NCBI GenBank assembly: GCA_000733355.1
Contig: JNVV01000050.1
Span: 117,374-170,507 of the forward strand
Direction of reading: 5' to 3'
DNA from: Falciphora oryzae
Taxonomy: Eukaryota > Ascomycota > Sordariomycetes > Magnaporthales > Magnaporthaceae
Length of the DNA: 53,134 nt
Shown in pieces: positions 33,164 to 43,196 of the stretch. Under the pieces are notes generated by a model. It saw nothing but the letters and a program-made list of their open reading frames with translations. It searched no databases and had not been told where the DNA came from. Made by a program: the position numbers and the translations under genes. The number at the start of each line of letters is the position of its first letter. The first letter of the stretch is position 1.

Positions 33164-34916
33164 CTATGCAATGATACCAACGGCCTCCTTGGCCCGGGCG
33201 AAGCTTGGAGCGACATCATCGTCTTCGTCGTCGTCCATATTCAAAAGCTGGAAACGGTTTGCAACAGCACTCGCCGGTTTCTTGGCCGGGGGTGTCTCCT
33301 TCCGAGGCTTGGGCGGTCGCGCTCTATCCAGCGGCTGGGCGCATTCATCAACGCCCCAGTCGATCTTGGAGCCCTTGAATTTGCTGTCGGGCATGCGGTT
33401 CGGTCAGCACGGCGACATCAATGGCGGTGGTGTTGGGCAATGGGCTGGATCGACTCACAAGCGACTCATCATGCATGTCCTGGCAAACATGGCATTGTGT
33501 ACCGAGTTTGTGCTAATGTAGCAAGTGCTGCCGATAAAGGCGACCTTGACGACAACTAGGTTGTGGATGTGATCGAGATCCTCGCGGAGTGCCTGCTCGG
33601 TGATCCGAGGATCGCAGCGGCGGATGACGAGGTTTCGCGTCGCCCCTGAGCCGATCTTGTTCGCAACATGGCCAGCGAGGATGAATTGGCGGTCGTTCCA
33701 CCGGACCTCGACCCGTTTGTTCCTGACGTAAAGGTCATTTTTCCTGCAGTGGTCGGAGAAGGCTCGCGCGTCCTGGGCGTGTAGAAACGAGACAGTGGCA
33801 CAACGGTCATGCGGGCGCATGAAGATGTCGAGCAGCATGCCGCCACGCACTACAGTAGTGATGTCGGCATGTGTCGCGCCGTCTGGAAGGTTCGAAATCT
33901 GGATTGATCGGGTGCACTGCCGTTCGAATGTGGGGCGTCCGGCGCCGGGCGCAAACTCGCCGGTGGACAGGCCGTTTGCCCCGTCCACAGGCACGTCACC
34001 CGACAGCGATAGCTCCTCGTGCGTGCCGTCGGCTTCGGACCAGTCCTGGTCCTGGTGAGTGCCTGCCATGAAACCAAGTGGAGTCCCGTATCCACCACTC
34101 CCAGACCGGACATGCGGCCTGCGGTCCATCATGGCGGGGTTCGCTAGATGTCCGTGGCCGGGCGTGGTTCTGGTCTGCACACTGCCGCCGTTCGACTGAT
34201 GCTGCGCCGGTGGCTCTCTCGAAATCGATGCATCGTCTTGGATGGCGGCGTCGTCCTGGCTAAGAAGCTGCGGGATGCAACCAAGAAGGCACGGTCAGCC
34301 CCCCCTCTCCCGTGTCAATACCTGCCCCAGCCGATGCCAGCATCGCGGTCCCGGGTCGGAGGGCATGGGGATCGGCTTTGATGTACCTGGATCGTAGCCT
34401 CTTCGAGACCGCCACGTAACAGGTTCTGGCGTAGGTTGGCTAGGATACAACGAATATCAGTTGGGGGGCCACGCGTGGGACGAGCCGGAGGGATAGCACG
34501 CACCATACTGTCGGGCAGTCCGGCTCAGGGCCTCATGGTCGGCCCTGGAAACGGTGATGGCATCGTTGGGCAGCGAGAGCGAGACGGGGACATCTGAGAC
34601 GTGCTGGTCGAGGCGGCGCAGAGGGCAAAGGTTAGCAGGGCCTTGTCAAGGCAGGGGTGACAGGCGAGGGGGACGGAGCAAACTCACAAGCTGGGCACTG
34701 CATTACACGCCAGATTGGCGGCGGGGAGCACATGGGTTACTGGTGTTAGTCTTGCAGTGTGCATCGGGCGGGCCAGAAGGCCGGTGCCAGGCCGGGATGC
34801 CCTGGGGTGAGGTGAGAAAGTGGCTCTTATCGTGGCGTGCTTGCTTACCGGCGGACCAGAGTGTCGAAATAGCGCCGCTCGACCGTGACGGTCGCGACGT
34901 TGTTGTCAGGCCCCAT
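33164..34916 (-). CDS. Tandem-RRM protein (Nrd1-like)
   Basis: Model: complement(join(33164..33383, 33459..34267, 34387..34439, 34504..34603, 34688..34697, 34849..34916)), 419 aa, six exons including one of 10 nt. The N-terminus reads VATVTVERRYFDTLVRRAQL, then VSLSLPNDAITVSRADHEAL and NLRQNLLRGGLEEATIQ, a conserved block of fungal RNA-binding proteins related to S. pombe Nrd1. RRM 1 is near SIQISNLPDGATHADITTVV to RVEVRWNDRQF. RRM 2 is near NLVIRRCDPRITEQALREDL to FKGSKIDWGVDECAQP. RNP motifs are degenerate. The C-terminus is Lys/Pro-rich then acidic (NMDDDEDDD). S. pombe Nrd1 has four RRMs, so orthology is uncertain. Start at 34916 is the only in-frame ATG near the conserved block. The gene is divergent from the DUF7137 gene. 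Confidence 0.75.
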
Positions 34917-36515
34917 CTCGCTGCCTCGCTGTCGAGCAGCGAGCAGGTGGCGGCGTTGGGGACGAGGACGGGAATCAAGAAAGTTGTGGATGCTTCCTTT
35001 GCCGCGAGGCCGGCTGCAGCATGGGCATGGAGTGGTGGGGTGGATTGGAAGCGTTGCCGGCTCAAAATGGATAGCTCAGGTCGGCGGCGTGAGCTGGGCG
35101 CCATCTGATGGCCGCCTCCTGCCTTGTCTGATGCCTCCCAACTCGCAGCAGTCTGGTCCAGAGCTCGTTCTCACGTGCACGCTGCAGCACAGAACGCACC
35201 CGCCGCGCTGCACTGCAGCTCTGGGGAAGTTTGCCATTCCATTGGGGGAAGTGCTGCTGTTGTCTCTCGGGCTGGCTCTTCGAGGCCGCCAAACAAATCC
35301 AACCATTCCAAGTCGGCGTCCCAGGCCCAACACAGCACGGCTGTAAAACCCCCCTCCTGCCCAGATGCAAACAGGCGAATCTTATTGACTTTGAGGCACG
35401 CGAAGAAATAGGACGAGGAAAATAGGCTCGCCAGCCAGTCCGCAGCCACTCCATTTCCATCTGGTTTGGAAACCAGAAACCGGATGTGCATTGCCAACTA
35501 ATATATTTCGGCTCCAAGCAGCGTTCCACGTCCCGAGCCTGTTCGGCACGCATGTCGTCGACCAACCCAGTCGGCGCGTCAGCCCGCCCAGCCCTGCACC
35601 GGCACCCGCTATTTTTGGGTAGGCCTGCGTGTGCAGCGCTGTTTACGACGGAAAGGGGCGAAGGGGGCAAGATGAAAACAATGGAGCCGCGCATGGATCG
35701 GGGCACATGTCCAGCGAATACGGGGTGATGCAAATGCCCATCGCTGCAGCACCTGAATGATGGATGGATGGGTGGATGGGTGGATGGGTGGCCGAGCACG
35801 CCACCCTGTCGCCCTGTGACTGTGTCCCCATGCCAGCGCACTGTCCGCGCCCACGTAAAATTGCTGGTGGCTTGGAGTGCTCATGCACGGAGTACCTGCG
35901 CTGGACGGTGTTTCCCGCTAGGCTGGGGCCCTGTTGTTACCCCCCAACACGAGTCCCGGTCTCCTCTTTCCTCGTCGCTCCCTTCCTCCCGGACCCTGTT
36001 TATAATGACTCGGCCCCCGTTTGCATGAAGCCCTGACCCCCAACCAGCTGAGCTTCATCCCCTTTTCCCCTTTCGCCAGCACCAAGAGAGAGCCTCATTC
36101 CAGCCATTAACTTGGTCGGGCAGTCACACAGGATCTCGGTCAATATACATTCGTTTGCTAGGCTTCGACTTTGAGTCACCACAGTCGTTCGTTGCTGGAT
36201 TTTGCGCTTGTTTTTTTTTTTTTTTTTTTTTTTGCTCTTGTATTATCCAGGCCGCCCTGCCCAGCCTGCCCGTCTCGGACCTCCGCCACGCCTCGTTCCT
36301 CTTCGACCGACAGACCGCCATCGAGCCGCCGACGTCCTTTGCATGCCGAAGTAGCCATTCTGGTCTCGGGAAGCATATAGAACAGTAATAAAAAGAAGAG
36401 GAGGAAATACAAAAGGGTTGCAGACAGGCCTTTTTTTTCTTCTTTTTCTCTTTTAGTTCTCTCGACTCGTCCCAAACCTTGTCGCACGCCTACCTGTGCA
36501 GTCGAGACGACCAAG
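34917..36515. promoter_or_regulatory. Divergent intergenic region, Nrd1-like / DUF7137
   Basis: 1.6 kb without a supported gene; the longest ORF (259 codons, minus strand) has no recognisable domain. A GGATGGGT-type minisatellite lies at 35757-35790 and a 24-T run at 36210-36233, about 280 bp before the DUF7137 start. Confidence 0.5.
35757..35790 (+). repeat. Short (GGATGGGT)n minisatellite
   Basis: A run of GATGGATGG followed by three GGGTGGAT-type units, in the divergent intergenic region. Likely variable in length between strains. Confidence 0.75.
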
Positions 36516-37359
36516 ATGCAGCCACAACGCGCCTCGCTGCGGCTTGCTGCTGCTTTCCTGTCGGTGTGCACTCTGGCCTCGGCTTGGCCAGGATGGCTCC
36601 CGGAGGCTAATTCTCTGGTTGCACGTCAAGATACGAGTGGTACGTGCTTGCATTCCTTTCACCCGTCTCGGTGTTTCTCCCTACTAAACGGCCACCGCAG
36701 CCCCGGCCGCAACGCAGACGTCCACAGGGACGGCCTCCAAGGCCACCGGAACCAGCGACCCCGACAAGCCGGCCATCACGAACGCGCCCAATGGGAACTC
36801 GACCAGGCCGGCCAACGGTAACGGAACCCGAACCGAGTTCGACCCGCGGGATCCCGCCGGCGGCGTGGCCATGATCACTCCGGGGCCCCTGGATGGCACG
36901 CAGCTGTACAAGGTCGGCGACTACGTGACGTGGGCTTGGAACTACACGAGCCTACAGGCCAACCCTACCGCCATTGACGTGCTTGTCAGCTGCAGCGCCG
37001 CGACGCGCACTTGGACCCTGACTCAGAACATGACGTTTGCCACTCGCGCCGACTTTGTCTGGGATACCAACGACAACAAGGGCTCGCCATACCTGGTCGA
37101 GGAGTACACCCTTCTCATCCACGACTCGGACACGGCCATGACCCAAAGGGCGGAGGCTGGGTATCTGCAGCCGTACTCGGGCTTCAAGTTTGGCGTCTAC
37201 ACCAAGCAGGAGTACGTGCCCCTGGCCTCGGGCTGGCGATGCGTCTCGTGCAGCGGCGCTGCATCGACCATGGACAAGCGCGCCCTTGGCGTCGCTCTGA
37301 CCACAAGCGTCATAACCGTTGCGACCTTCACGTGGTTTGTCGCTGGCGCCGTCTTCTGA
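36516..37359 (+). CDS. DUF7137-type secreted, probably GPI-anchored surface protein
   Basis: Model: join(36516..36639, 36701..37359), 260 aa. A signal peptide is clear (MQPQRASLRLAAAFLSVCTL, cleavage near ASA). A Thr/Ser/Asn-rich linker with many potential glycosylation sites follows. The conserved block starts near DPAGGVAMITPGPLDGTQLY and includes VGDYVTWAWNYTSLQANPTA, ATRTWTLTQNMTF and VEEYTLLIHDSD. The final residues (RALGVALTTSVITVATFTWF) are hydrophobic to the end after a small-residue stretch (CSGAAS), which fits a GPI-anchor signal. Similar architecture is common in filamentous ascomycetes, of unknown function. The 61-nt intron has a CTACTAAAC branch site and acceptor GCAG. Confidence 0.85.
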
Positions 37360-38065
37360 AACCATCTCCCCGCCTACTTGACCCAGCCGCTGCCTCGGTT
37401 TTGGCAATGGCGCCTTCTCCCTCTCCGCCGAAGTCTCTCTTCATTTGGCGCTTCATTTTGGAAATCAAGGCACCAAACCGTATGGAGTCTGGCGACCATC
37501 ATGGCACTCTTCACTATATAATTAATAATCTCCTCCGTCACTTTTACTATTTCCCTCCACCTGAGCTTCGGTTTCCTGCCTTTCATGTCTATTTTTTCTC
37601 TTATATTTTTTCGAAACACATTAAAAGCTTGAGAAAGAGAAGAGCGGAGAGTGAGATCTACAGAGAATCTTGTTCCTTCGCTTGGGTGGCGTTTTTGGCA
37701 CTTTCCCGGCTACTGTGGTTGGTTCCGGAAGAGACGCCAGTCACCGGGTATATAACATGCATTTGTGGCAATGATGGTGGAGATGGTCAGCGGAGTGATG
37801 CCGCCAGGGAAAGCAGTCCACCTGCAGAAAAAAAGGATGGGGGTCGCGTTTTGGAGTTTTGGTCGGGTGATGACCAGCCAGATGCCCCAGGAGATAGTTG
37901 TTTCTTTTCGTACTGTTATAATGATAACGACGAGCGAGCAACTCAGAATCGAGAATTACAAGGAATCAAGAGCCAGTTCAACGGACGCCCCACAAAACAC
38001 ATGGCCGTGGTTAGCCAATATTCGCTCATGAATGCCAATGTTTGCTCGTGAATATGCATGTATAG
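37360..38065. other. Convergent intergenic region, DUF7137 / CDK11
   Basis: About 700 bp between two 3' ends, AT-richer in its middle (about 37500-37640). No gene supported. Confidence 0.5.
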
Positions 38066-39595
38066 TTAGACCATTCGAAGCGAGAAGCCGCCCCCTTTTT
38101 CTTCGCGCTCGCGCCTCGCGAAGATGCCGCTGAAGTCTACATCGCCAAGGTCTGCGACCTGGCGGCCCCGGACGGGGGCATTGGGTGTGTCCCGGCGCCT
38201 CCGCCTCTCCAGGCCGGCCTTGCTGGGGAACGTGGGGAACATGGTCTCCCGCTTTGGCCTCGGATCCTGCTTGAAGTAGTCGTGCGTCAACATGTCTTTG
38301 GCCGCCACCCTCTTGTCCGGGTCGAGGGAGAGCAAGCCAGAAAGCAGGGCGCTGCCGGCCGCAGTGAGCAGCGGGAATCGGGCCCTTATGAGGGAGCCGG
38401 TGGACAAGGAGGCCGGCGGGAGGCGCAAGGAGCGGGCGTTGGGCAGGCGGCGGAAGCCCGGCCAGGTGTCCTCGCTCGGGACGCCGCACAGCTCGAAGAT
38501 CTTCGCGAGCTCGTCGACCTCGTTCTTGCCCTGGAGCAGGGGCTCGCGGGTGAGGAGCTCGCCAAAGATGCAGCCGACGCTCCACATGTCGACGGCCTGG
38601 CCGTACCTGGTGGTGCCCAGCAGCAGCTCGGGCGCGCGGTACCACAGCGTGACCACCAGCTGCGTGAGCTTGGGGGGCGGGTCGCCGACGTACCTCGCCA
38701 TGCCAAAGTCTGCTATCTTGAGCTGCCCGCGGTTGTTCATCAGGAGGTTGGACGTCTTGAGGTCGCGGTGCAGGATGAAGTTGTCGTGGAGGTAGCTGAC
38801 ACCGGAGGCCAGCTGTATCAGGAGCGTCTTGATTTCCGAGGCCAGGAAGGGCTCTGGCATGTCCTCGAGCACGCTCTTGAGGTCGTGTTCCAGGAATTCG
38901 AGCACGAGGAAGATGCTGCAAGGGTTGTCAGTAGGCGGTTTTGTGCGCAAAAGTGATTGGCCAGCTACCCCAAGCGGGCAGCCGGAGAGGAAAGGGGGAG
39001 TTTGTACGGACTTTTCGATCTTGCTCGTATCTTCCCCGATCACAACGTCGTGGATGGTCACCACGTTTCGGTGACTGCAGTCTCTCAGAATTTGAATCTC
39101 GCGAAGGCCCGTGACGGGCAGGCCGCTCCGGTTGTTGGCGTCCACTTTTAGTCTCTTGAGGGCGACAATCTTGCCCGTCTGCAGCTCCTTGGCCCTGGCA
39201 ACCCAGCCATAGGCGCCCTCCTCGATGTCGTTCAGCTTGTCAAAGCCCTCGACGCTGCCGCACTGGCCGAAATTGCGGGCGGGGACGCGCAACAGCTTGT
39301 GGACGCCGCCATCTCCCTGGCTCTCGTTGTTGTTGCTGTTGTCGCCGTCGTTGTCGTCAGGGGTTGGGGTGAGGCGGCGCCGCTTCGCCGGGGGTCCGTC
39401 GCCACGGCTGGTGGTTCCAGAGTCAGCAGGGAGGCGATCATGTGCGGGCCCCGGCTGTGAAGTAGCTCGGGCAGCGTCCTCGGCCTTGCGTTGCGCCGCC
39501 TTCTCGGCTTTGAGGCGTCGCTTGGCCTCACGTTCCTGCTTTGCCCTGGCCGAGTCCTCCTCGCTAACGGCCCAGCGCGAGGTTTTGCTGGCCAT
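38066..39595 (-). CDS. Cyclin-dependent kinase, CDK11/PITSLRE type
   Basis: Nuclear CDK; relatives act in transcription and pre-mRNA splicing (S. pombe Cdk11/Ppk23 branch). Model: complement(join(38066..38915, 39012..39595)), 477 aa. The N-terminus is charged and coiled (SARAKQEREAKRRLKAEKAA) with a PPAKRRRLTP nuclear-localisation-like motif. Kinase motifs: EEGAYGWV, IVALKRLKVD, the cyclin-binding helix PVTGLRE (human PITSLRE), ILHRDLKTSN, ADFGMAR and VVTLWYRAPELLLG. The intron (38916-39011, 96 nt) is placed by GTCCGT and GCAG so that IEN joins IFLVLEFLEHDLKS; it has no in-frame stop. The ATG at 39595 follows in-frame upstream ORF that lacks family content. The promoter region of 448 bp is shared with the divergent NDUFAF7 gene. 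Confidence 0.9.
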   Translation of the reverse strand: MASKTSRWAVSEEDSARAKQEREAKRRLKAEKAAQRKAEDAARATSQPGPAHDRLPADSGTTSRGDGPPAKRRRLTPTPDDNDGDNSNNNESQGDGGVHKLLRVPARNFGQCGSVEGFDKLNDIEEGAYGWVARAKELQTGKIVALKRLKVDANNRSGLPVTGLREIQILRDCSHRNVVTIHDVVIGEDTSKIEKSVQTPPFLSGCPLGVAGQSLLRTKPPTDNPCSIFLVLEFLEHDLKSVLEDMPEPFLASEIKTLLIQLASGVSYLHDNFILHRDLKTSNLLMNNRGQLKIADFGMARYVGDPPPKLTQLVVTLWYRAPELLLGTTRYGQAVDMWSVGCIFGELLTREPLLQGKNEVDELAKIFELCGVPSEDTWPGFRRLPNARSLRLPPASLSTGSLIRARFPLLTAAGSALLSGLLSLDPDKRVAAKDMLTHDYFKQDPRPKRETMFPTFPSKAGLERRRRRDTPNAPVRGRQVADLGDVDFSGIFARREREEKGGGFSLRMV

Positions 39596-40043
39596 GGCGG
39601 GCAAGAGCTGCAGCAGACTGGCGGGCGGGAGGTTGCGGAATGACAATGGGGGGCCTCGGCACGAACGGCGGCGTGTGATGGTGCAGTGATGGGTGGCTGC
39701 TGGACGGCGGCGCGGCGCCTGTAACGTAGATGCGCGGTAGATGCCTCCAGGGCCCCGCTTTTTCGCGCGCCACACCACCATCAGGTCGGACGACCTCAGC
39801 TTCAGATGGTGCCAAGCTGCAGGCACATGCAAAGAAGACGCTGGAGCTGAGCTCCACAGGCAAAACAGAGCTTCCCCCTGCTCGCACGAGCCGGTCCCGG
39901 ATGTCGGGACCCTGGCTGCCGTTGTGGGCAGCATCCATGAACATTCATGTTATCGGTATCTACAAATACAGGCAGACGTCGCCCCGCAAACACCTTGTTG
40001 AACGAAGTCACTTCGAGATGGAATCGCGGGCCTAGAAGCAAAG
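39596..40043. promoter_or_regulatory. Compact bidirectional promoter, CDK11 / NDUFAF7
   Basis: 448 bp between divergent start codons, the shortest divergent spacing in the window. No TATA-like element was obvious. An ORF on the minus strand continues upstream of the CDK11 ATG, but its content is not family-like. Confidence 0.6.
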
Positions 40044-40185
40044 ATGGGGCCCATGTTCGCTCGCTCAATCGTGTCCAGGCGCGGCGTGCAGGCCCTCTGC
40101 CGCCGCCCCAGGACACTGCTACGGCCTCTGCCGCCGCTGGGCCTGCGTAGCTTCACGGCATCCACAGCCAGCCGCCGCCTAGAGG

Positions 40186-40220
<35 letters not shown>

Positions 40221-41891
40221 CGACAACAACAACAGCAACAGCCGGACGCGCAGGAGCGAAAGTGGTCAACACCATTGGCCGAGCAGCTGGCTGCCGCCAT
40301 CTCGGTATGTCGGCCGCATAACCCTTCCACACTGCGCAGCACAGCCTGCCCCCGTCATTAACCCGCGGGAGTGTATCGACCCACGAGCAGGCTACAGGGC
40401 CGGTCCCCCTTGCAAGCTTCATGCGCATGTGTCTGACCTCAGACCTGGGTGGTTACTACACGGGCGCCCTCGAGGACGGCCGGGACCAGTTCGGCGTCAA
40501 GGGCGACTTTGTCACGTCGCCTGAGGTTTCCCAGGTCTTTGGTGAGCTCATAGCCATCTGGTTCGTTGCGGAATGGATGTCTCAGGGCCGCCCTGCCCGC
40601 GGCGTCGAGCTCATCGAGCTCGGCCCGGGCAGGGGCACTCTGATGGATGACATGCTCCGGGTATGTTTGTATTGGTGGATTCCCTCGCCCATGCGGTCAG
40701 GTCTAGTGCAGTCGACCGGCCGGCTTACTGACCGCGCCGTCTCCTGACAGACGCTGCGCAGATTCGGTAGCATGGCGCAAACCATTGATGCCGTCTACAT
40801 GGTCGAGGCCAGCCCCGAGCTGAGGATGTCGCAGAAGAACCTGCTCTGTGGAGAAGATGCGCCCATGACCGAGTCCAAGGTTGGCTACCATAGCGTCTGC
40901 AAGCACATGGAAATCCCCATCGTCTGGACAGAGACGGTCAAGTCAATCCCATATGGTGAGGCGACGCTTTGTTTCTTCCGCCCCCTGCCCCACGCCCGCA
41001 CACGCGACCCCTAATGCGTGCTCTCGGCTTCTGCCTCTAGACGCCGCCAAAACTCCCTTCATAGTGGCGCACGAGTTCTTTGATGCGCTGCCCATCCACG
41101 CCTTCCTCAACGCCTCGGTGCCGTCTTCTCGCGAGCCTTCTGACGCGCCCGCCGACAAAGCTGGCAAGCCGGCGCTCGAGTGGCGTGAGATGGTGGTGTC
41201 TCCATCCCCTCCAGGATCGACGCACGACAGCCTCAACACGCCCATGAGCCTGCGCGGGAATACGCCACCACCAGACTTCCAGATGACCCTGTCTCCAGTG
41301 GCAACGCGACACTCGCGGTACCTTCCCGAGTCATCACCGCGGCTAAGGGCGCTGAAGCAGATACCGGGCGCGCTGATTGAGGTGTGCCCGGACGCGGCGC
41401 TCTACGCCTCAGACATAGCATTGCGCATCGGCGGCTCGGTTCAGCATCCCAAGGCTCGCCCTAGCGGTGCGGCACTCATTCTCGACTATGGCCCAGGAGA
41501 CGGCACGGTGCCCATCAACTCGCTTCGCGGCATTCGCCAGCACCGGCGCGTCAGCCCCTTTGTCGAGCCTGGCCTCACGGATCTGAGTGTCGACGTTGAT
41601 TTTGCCGCCATCGCCGAGGCGGCCACGCGAACCAGCGAGGGCGTCGAGGTGCACGGCCCCGTCGAGCAAGGAGCCTTCCTGGAGACGATGGGCATCAGGG
41701 AGCGGGCCAAGGCGCTGACCCAGGCTGGCGGGCCAGACCAAGCCAAGGCCGCTGACATCGAACGTGCCTGGAAGAGGCTCGTGGATCGTGGCCCGAACGG
41801 CATGGGTAGGATATACAAAGTCATGGCCGTTTTGCCAGAGAACAATGGCAGCCGCCGTCCCGTCGGGTTTGGGGGCGATGTGGCTGTATAA
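40044..41891 (+). CDS. NDUFAF7: Complex I assembly methyltransferase NDUFAF7 (MidA family)
   Basis: Mitochondrial SAM-dependent protein arginine methyltransferase; the human enzyme symmetrically dimethylates NDUFS2 during complex I assembly. Model: join(40044..40304, 40391..40660, 40751..40955, 41041..41891), 528 aa. The N-terminus is Arg-rich ([20 protein letters not shown]), a mitochondrial presequence, followed by an interrupted poly-Gln run (12 Q, R, 6 Q). MidA motifs: [39 protein letters not shown], the SAM-binding [31 protein letters not shown], and ILDYGPGDG. The C-terminus contains [14 protein letters not shown] and GMGRIYKVM. Introns are 80-90 nt with good splice sites. The C-terminal half has a longer Pro/Ser loop around residues 255-300 than I would expect in animals. 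Confidence 0.93.
40180..40242 (+). repeat. CAG/CAA repeat encoding poly-Gln in NDUFAF7
   Basis: A run of CAG and CAA codons, interrupted by one CGA, just after the mitochondrial presequence and before the conserved domain. In-frame and probably length-variable. Confidence 0.85.
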
Positions 41892-42323
41892 CCCCTTTTC
41901 TCTGAGAGTGACCGCGTTGGGCCTCGTTGTGTCCTTGTATCTACTACATCTACTGCGGGCAACTATTTCCCTAGAATACCTACCCATCGAGCTGCCTGGA
42001 TGGATTCGTAGTTTGTTTTCTTATTTTCCCTCCCGCCTTCTTGTTGCATCCCTAGCGTTGCCGCAGCCCCCTCAGCTCTCCCCTTGCTCGCTCACAGAAT
42101 AGGGGTAATCCCCATCCGTTACTCATGTGGGCAAACACTTTAACCAAATGTGTTGAAATCACCATTTCTTCTACCCTGGGTCTGGAGATATCTATCAGGG
42201 GTTCTGCGTTGAGAGAAGTCCTCACGTGCACTATCTACACCGTGGGCACTATTCCTAGACCAGACTGCCTCTTATCGCCATCGCTCATCTGTTCGTACAT
42301 ATATTCCCCTTATTTATCTTTTG
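41892..42323. other. Convergent intergenic region, NDUFAF7 / DUF7702
   Basis: 430 bp between two stop codons, pyrimidine-rich; both 3' UTRs should lie here. No gene supported. Confidence 0.5.
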
Positions 42324-43196
42324 TTATTTCTCGCCGTGGTGATAGCTTGCCATCCGAGATCTAGTTGGTGGGGTGGAAGGAGCCTCGTCCGGAACGGCTA
42401 TTCGCAGTTGTTGCATGAGCAAACCGGCGGCCAGAAACACGAGCACCGCGCACATCTCCATGGAGACATCCATCCCGATGAGGTAGCTGTAGTACGAGGG
42501 GCCGGCGTCGAACCAGCGGAAGTCCCGGCTAGATGAGTCGTACGTTGCGATTGCCGAGTACACAATCCGGACGGCGATGAAAGGGAGCGCGGCAGCAACG
42601 GCGCCCAGCACTCGGCGTTCGCCCGTCTCGATAGACCGGGTCTGCAGTAACAGGGAGCCAGTGGCGCCGACCAGGATGCCGAAGCCGGCCAGCATCAGGC
42701 CGATGCCAGCTCGCGTCTCGTCCGGGGTCTTCAGAGAGCTGAGGGCGCCGGCTGAGCCGCCAGGCTGGGCTTCGACGTCGCCAATGTCGCTGCCGAGCTT
42801 GTTTCCTCCGACGATGGACAGGATGAGGCCGATCAGGACGACGACCTGGAGCAGCCGGAAGACGCGAGGGTGAAGGCCGGCCGCGTTGGTGTTCTTGGCG
42901 ATGTTTGCCGACACGCGGCCGAGGAGACCGACAGAGACGAGGATCAGAGGCGAGAGCCCGGCGGCCTGCAGGGTCATGGCACCGACGATGAGGCCAATGT
43001 TATCGGGGCTGTTGATAGTGGCGAGTTGCAACGATGCCGCTAGCAGGCGAATGACGGAGAAGAGGATCAGGTAGAGCCAGCCTGACGAGCGCCGAAAGCC
43101 GTGACGTATGGCCAGCACGATGGCCACGGCCAGGGACGGCGTATACACGCATATCTCGGCGATCGAGATGCGGTCGAGAGGGGTCAGCTGGGCCAT
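42324..43196 (-). CDS. Seven-TM integral membrane protein (DUF7702-like)
   Basis: A single-exon gene of 290 aa. The start MAQLTPLDRISIAEICVYTP was chosen over an upstream ATG (43418) because the extra 74 residues lack the family pattern. About seven hydrophobic segments are visible, for example ICVYTPSLAVAIVLAI, WLYLILFSVIRLLAA, LSPLILVSVGLLGRV, VFRLLQVVVLIGLILSIVGG, GLMLAGFGILVGATGSLLL, AVAAALPFIAVRIVYSAI and MEMCAVLVFLAAGLLM. The motif LPFIAVRIVYSA and the final SYYSYLIGMDVSMEMCAV resemble fungal RTA1- or DUF7702-type proteins. Transport or receptor roles are not established. The gene is divergent from the Zn2Cys6 regulator. Confidence 0.85.
   Translation of the reverse strand: MAQLTPLDRISIAEICVYTPSLAVAIVLAIRHGFRRSSGWLYLILFSVIRLLAASLQLATINSPDNIGLIVGAMTLQAAGLSPLILVSVGLLGRVSANIAKNTNAAGLHPRVFRLLQVVVLIGLILSIVGGNKLGSDIGDVEAQPGGSAGALSSLKTPDETRAGIGLMLAGFGILVGATGSLLLQTRSIETGERRVLGAVAAALPFIAVRIVYSAIATYDSSSRDFRWFDAGPSYYSYLIGMDVSMEMCAVLVFLAAGLLMQQLRIAVPDEAPSTPPTRSRMASYHHGEK

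Noticed and set aside
34703..35104. 133-codon minus ORF covering the first exon of the Nrd1-like gene.
   Set aside because: The conserved residues (VERRYFDTLVRR) are in a different frame beginning at ATG 34916; this ORF is a shadow.
37011..38051. 346-codon + strand ORF running past the DUF7137 stop.
   Set aside because: It overlaps the DUF7137 exon in another frame and its downstream part is AT-rich 3' flank without domain content.
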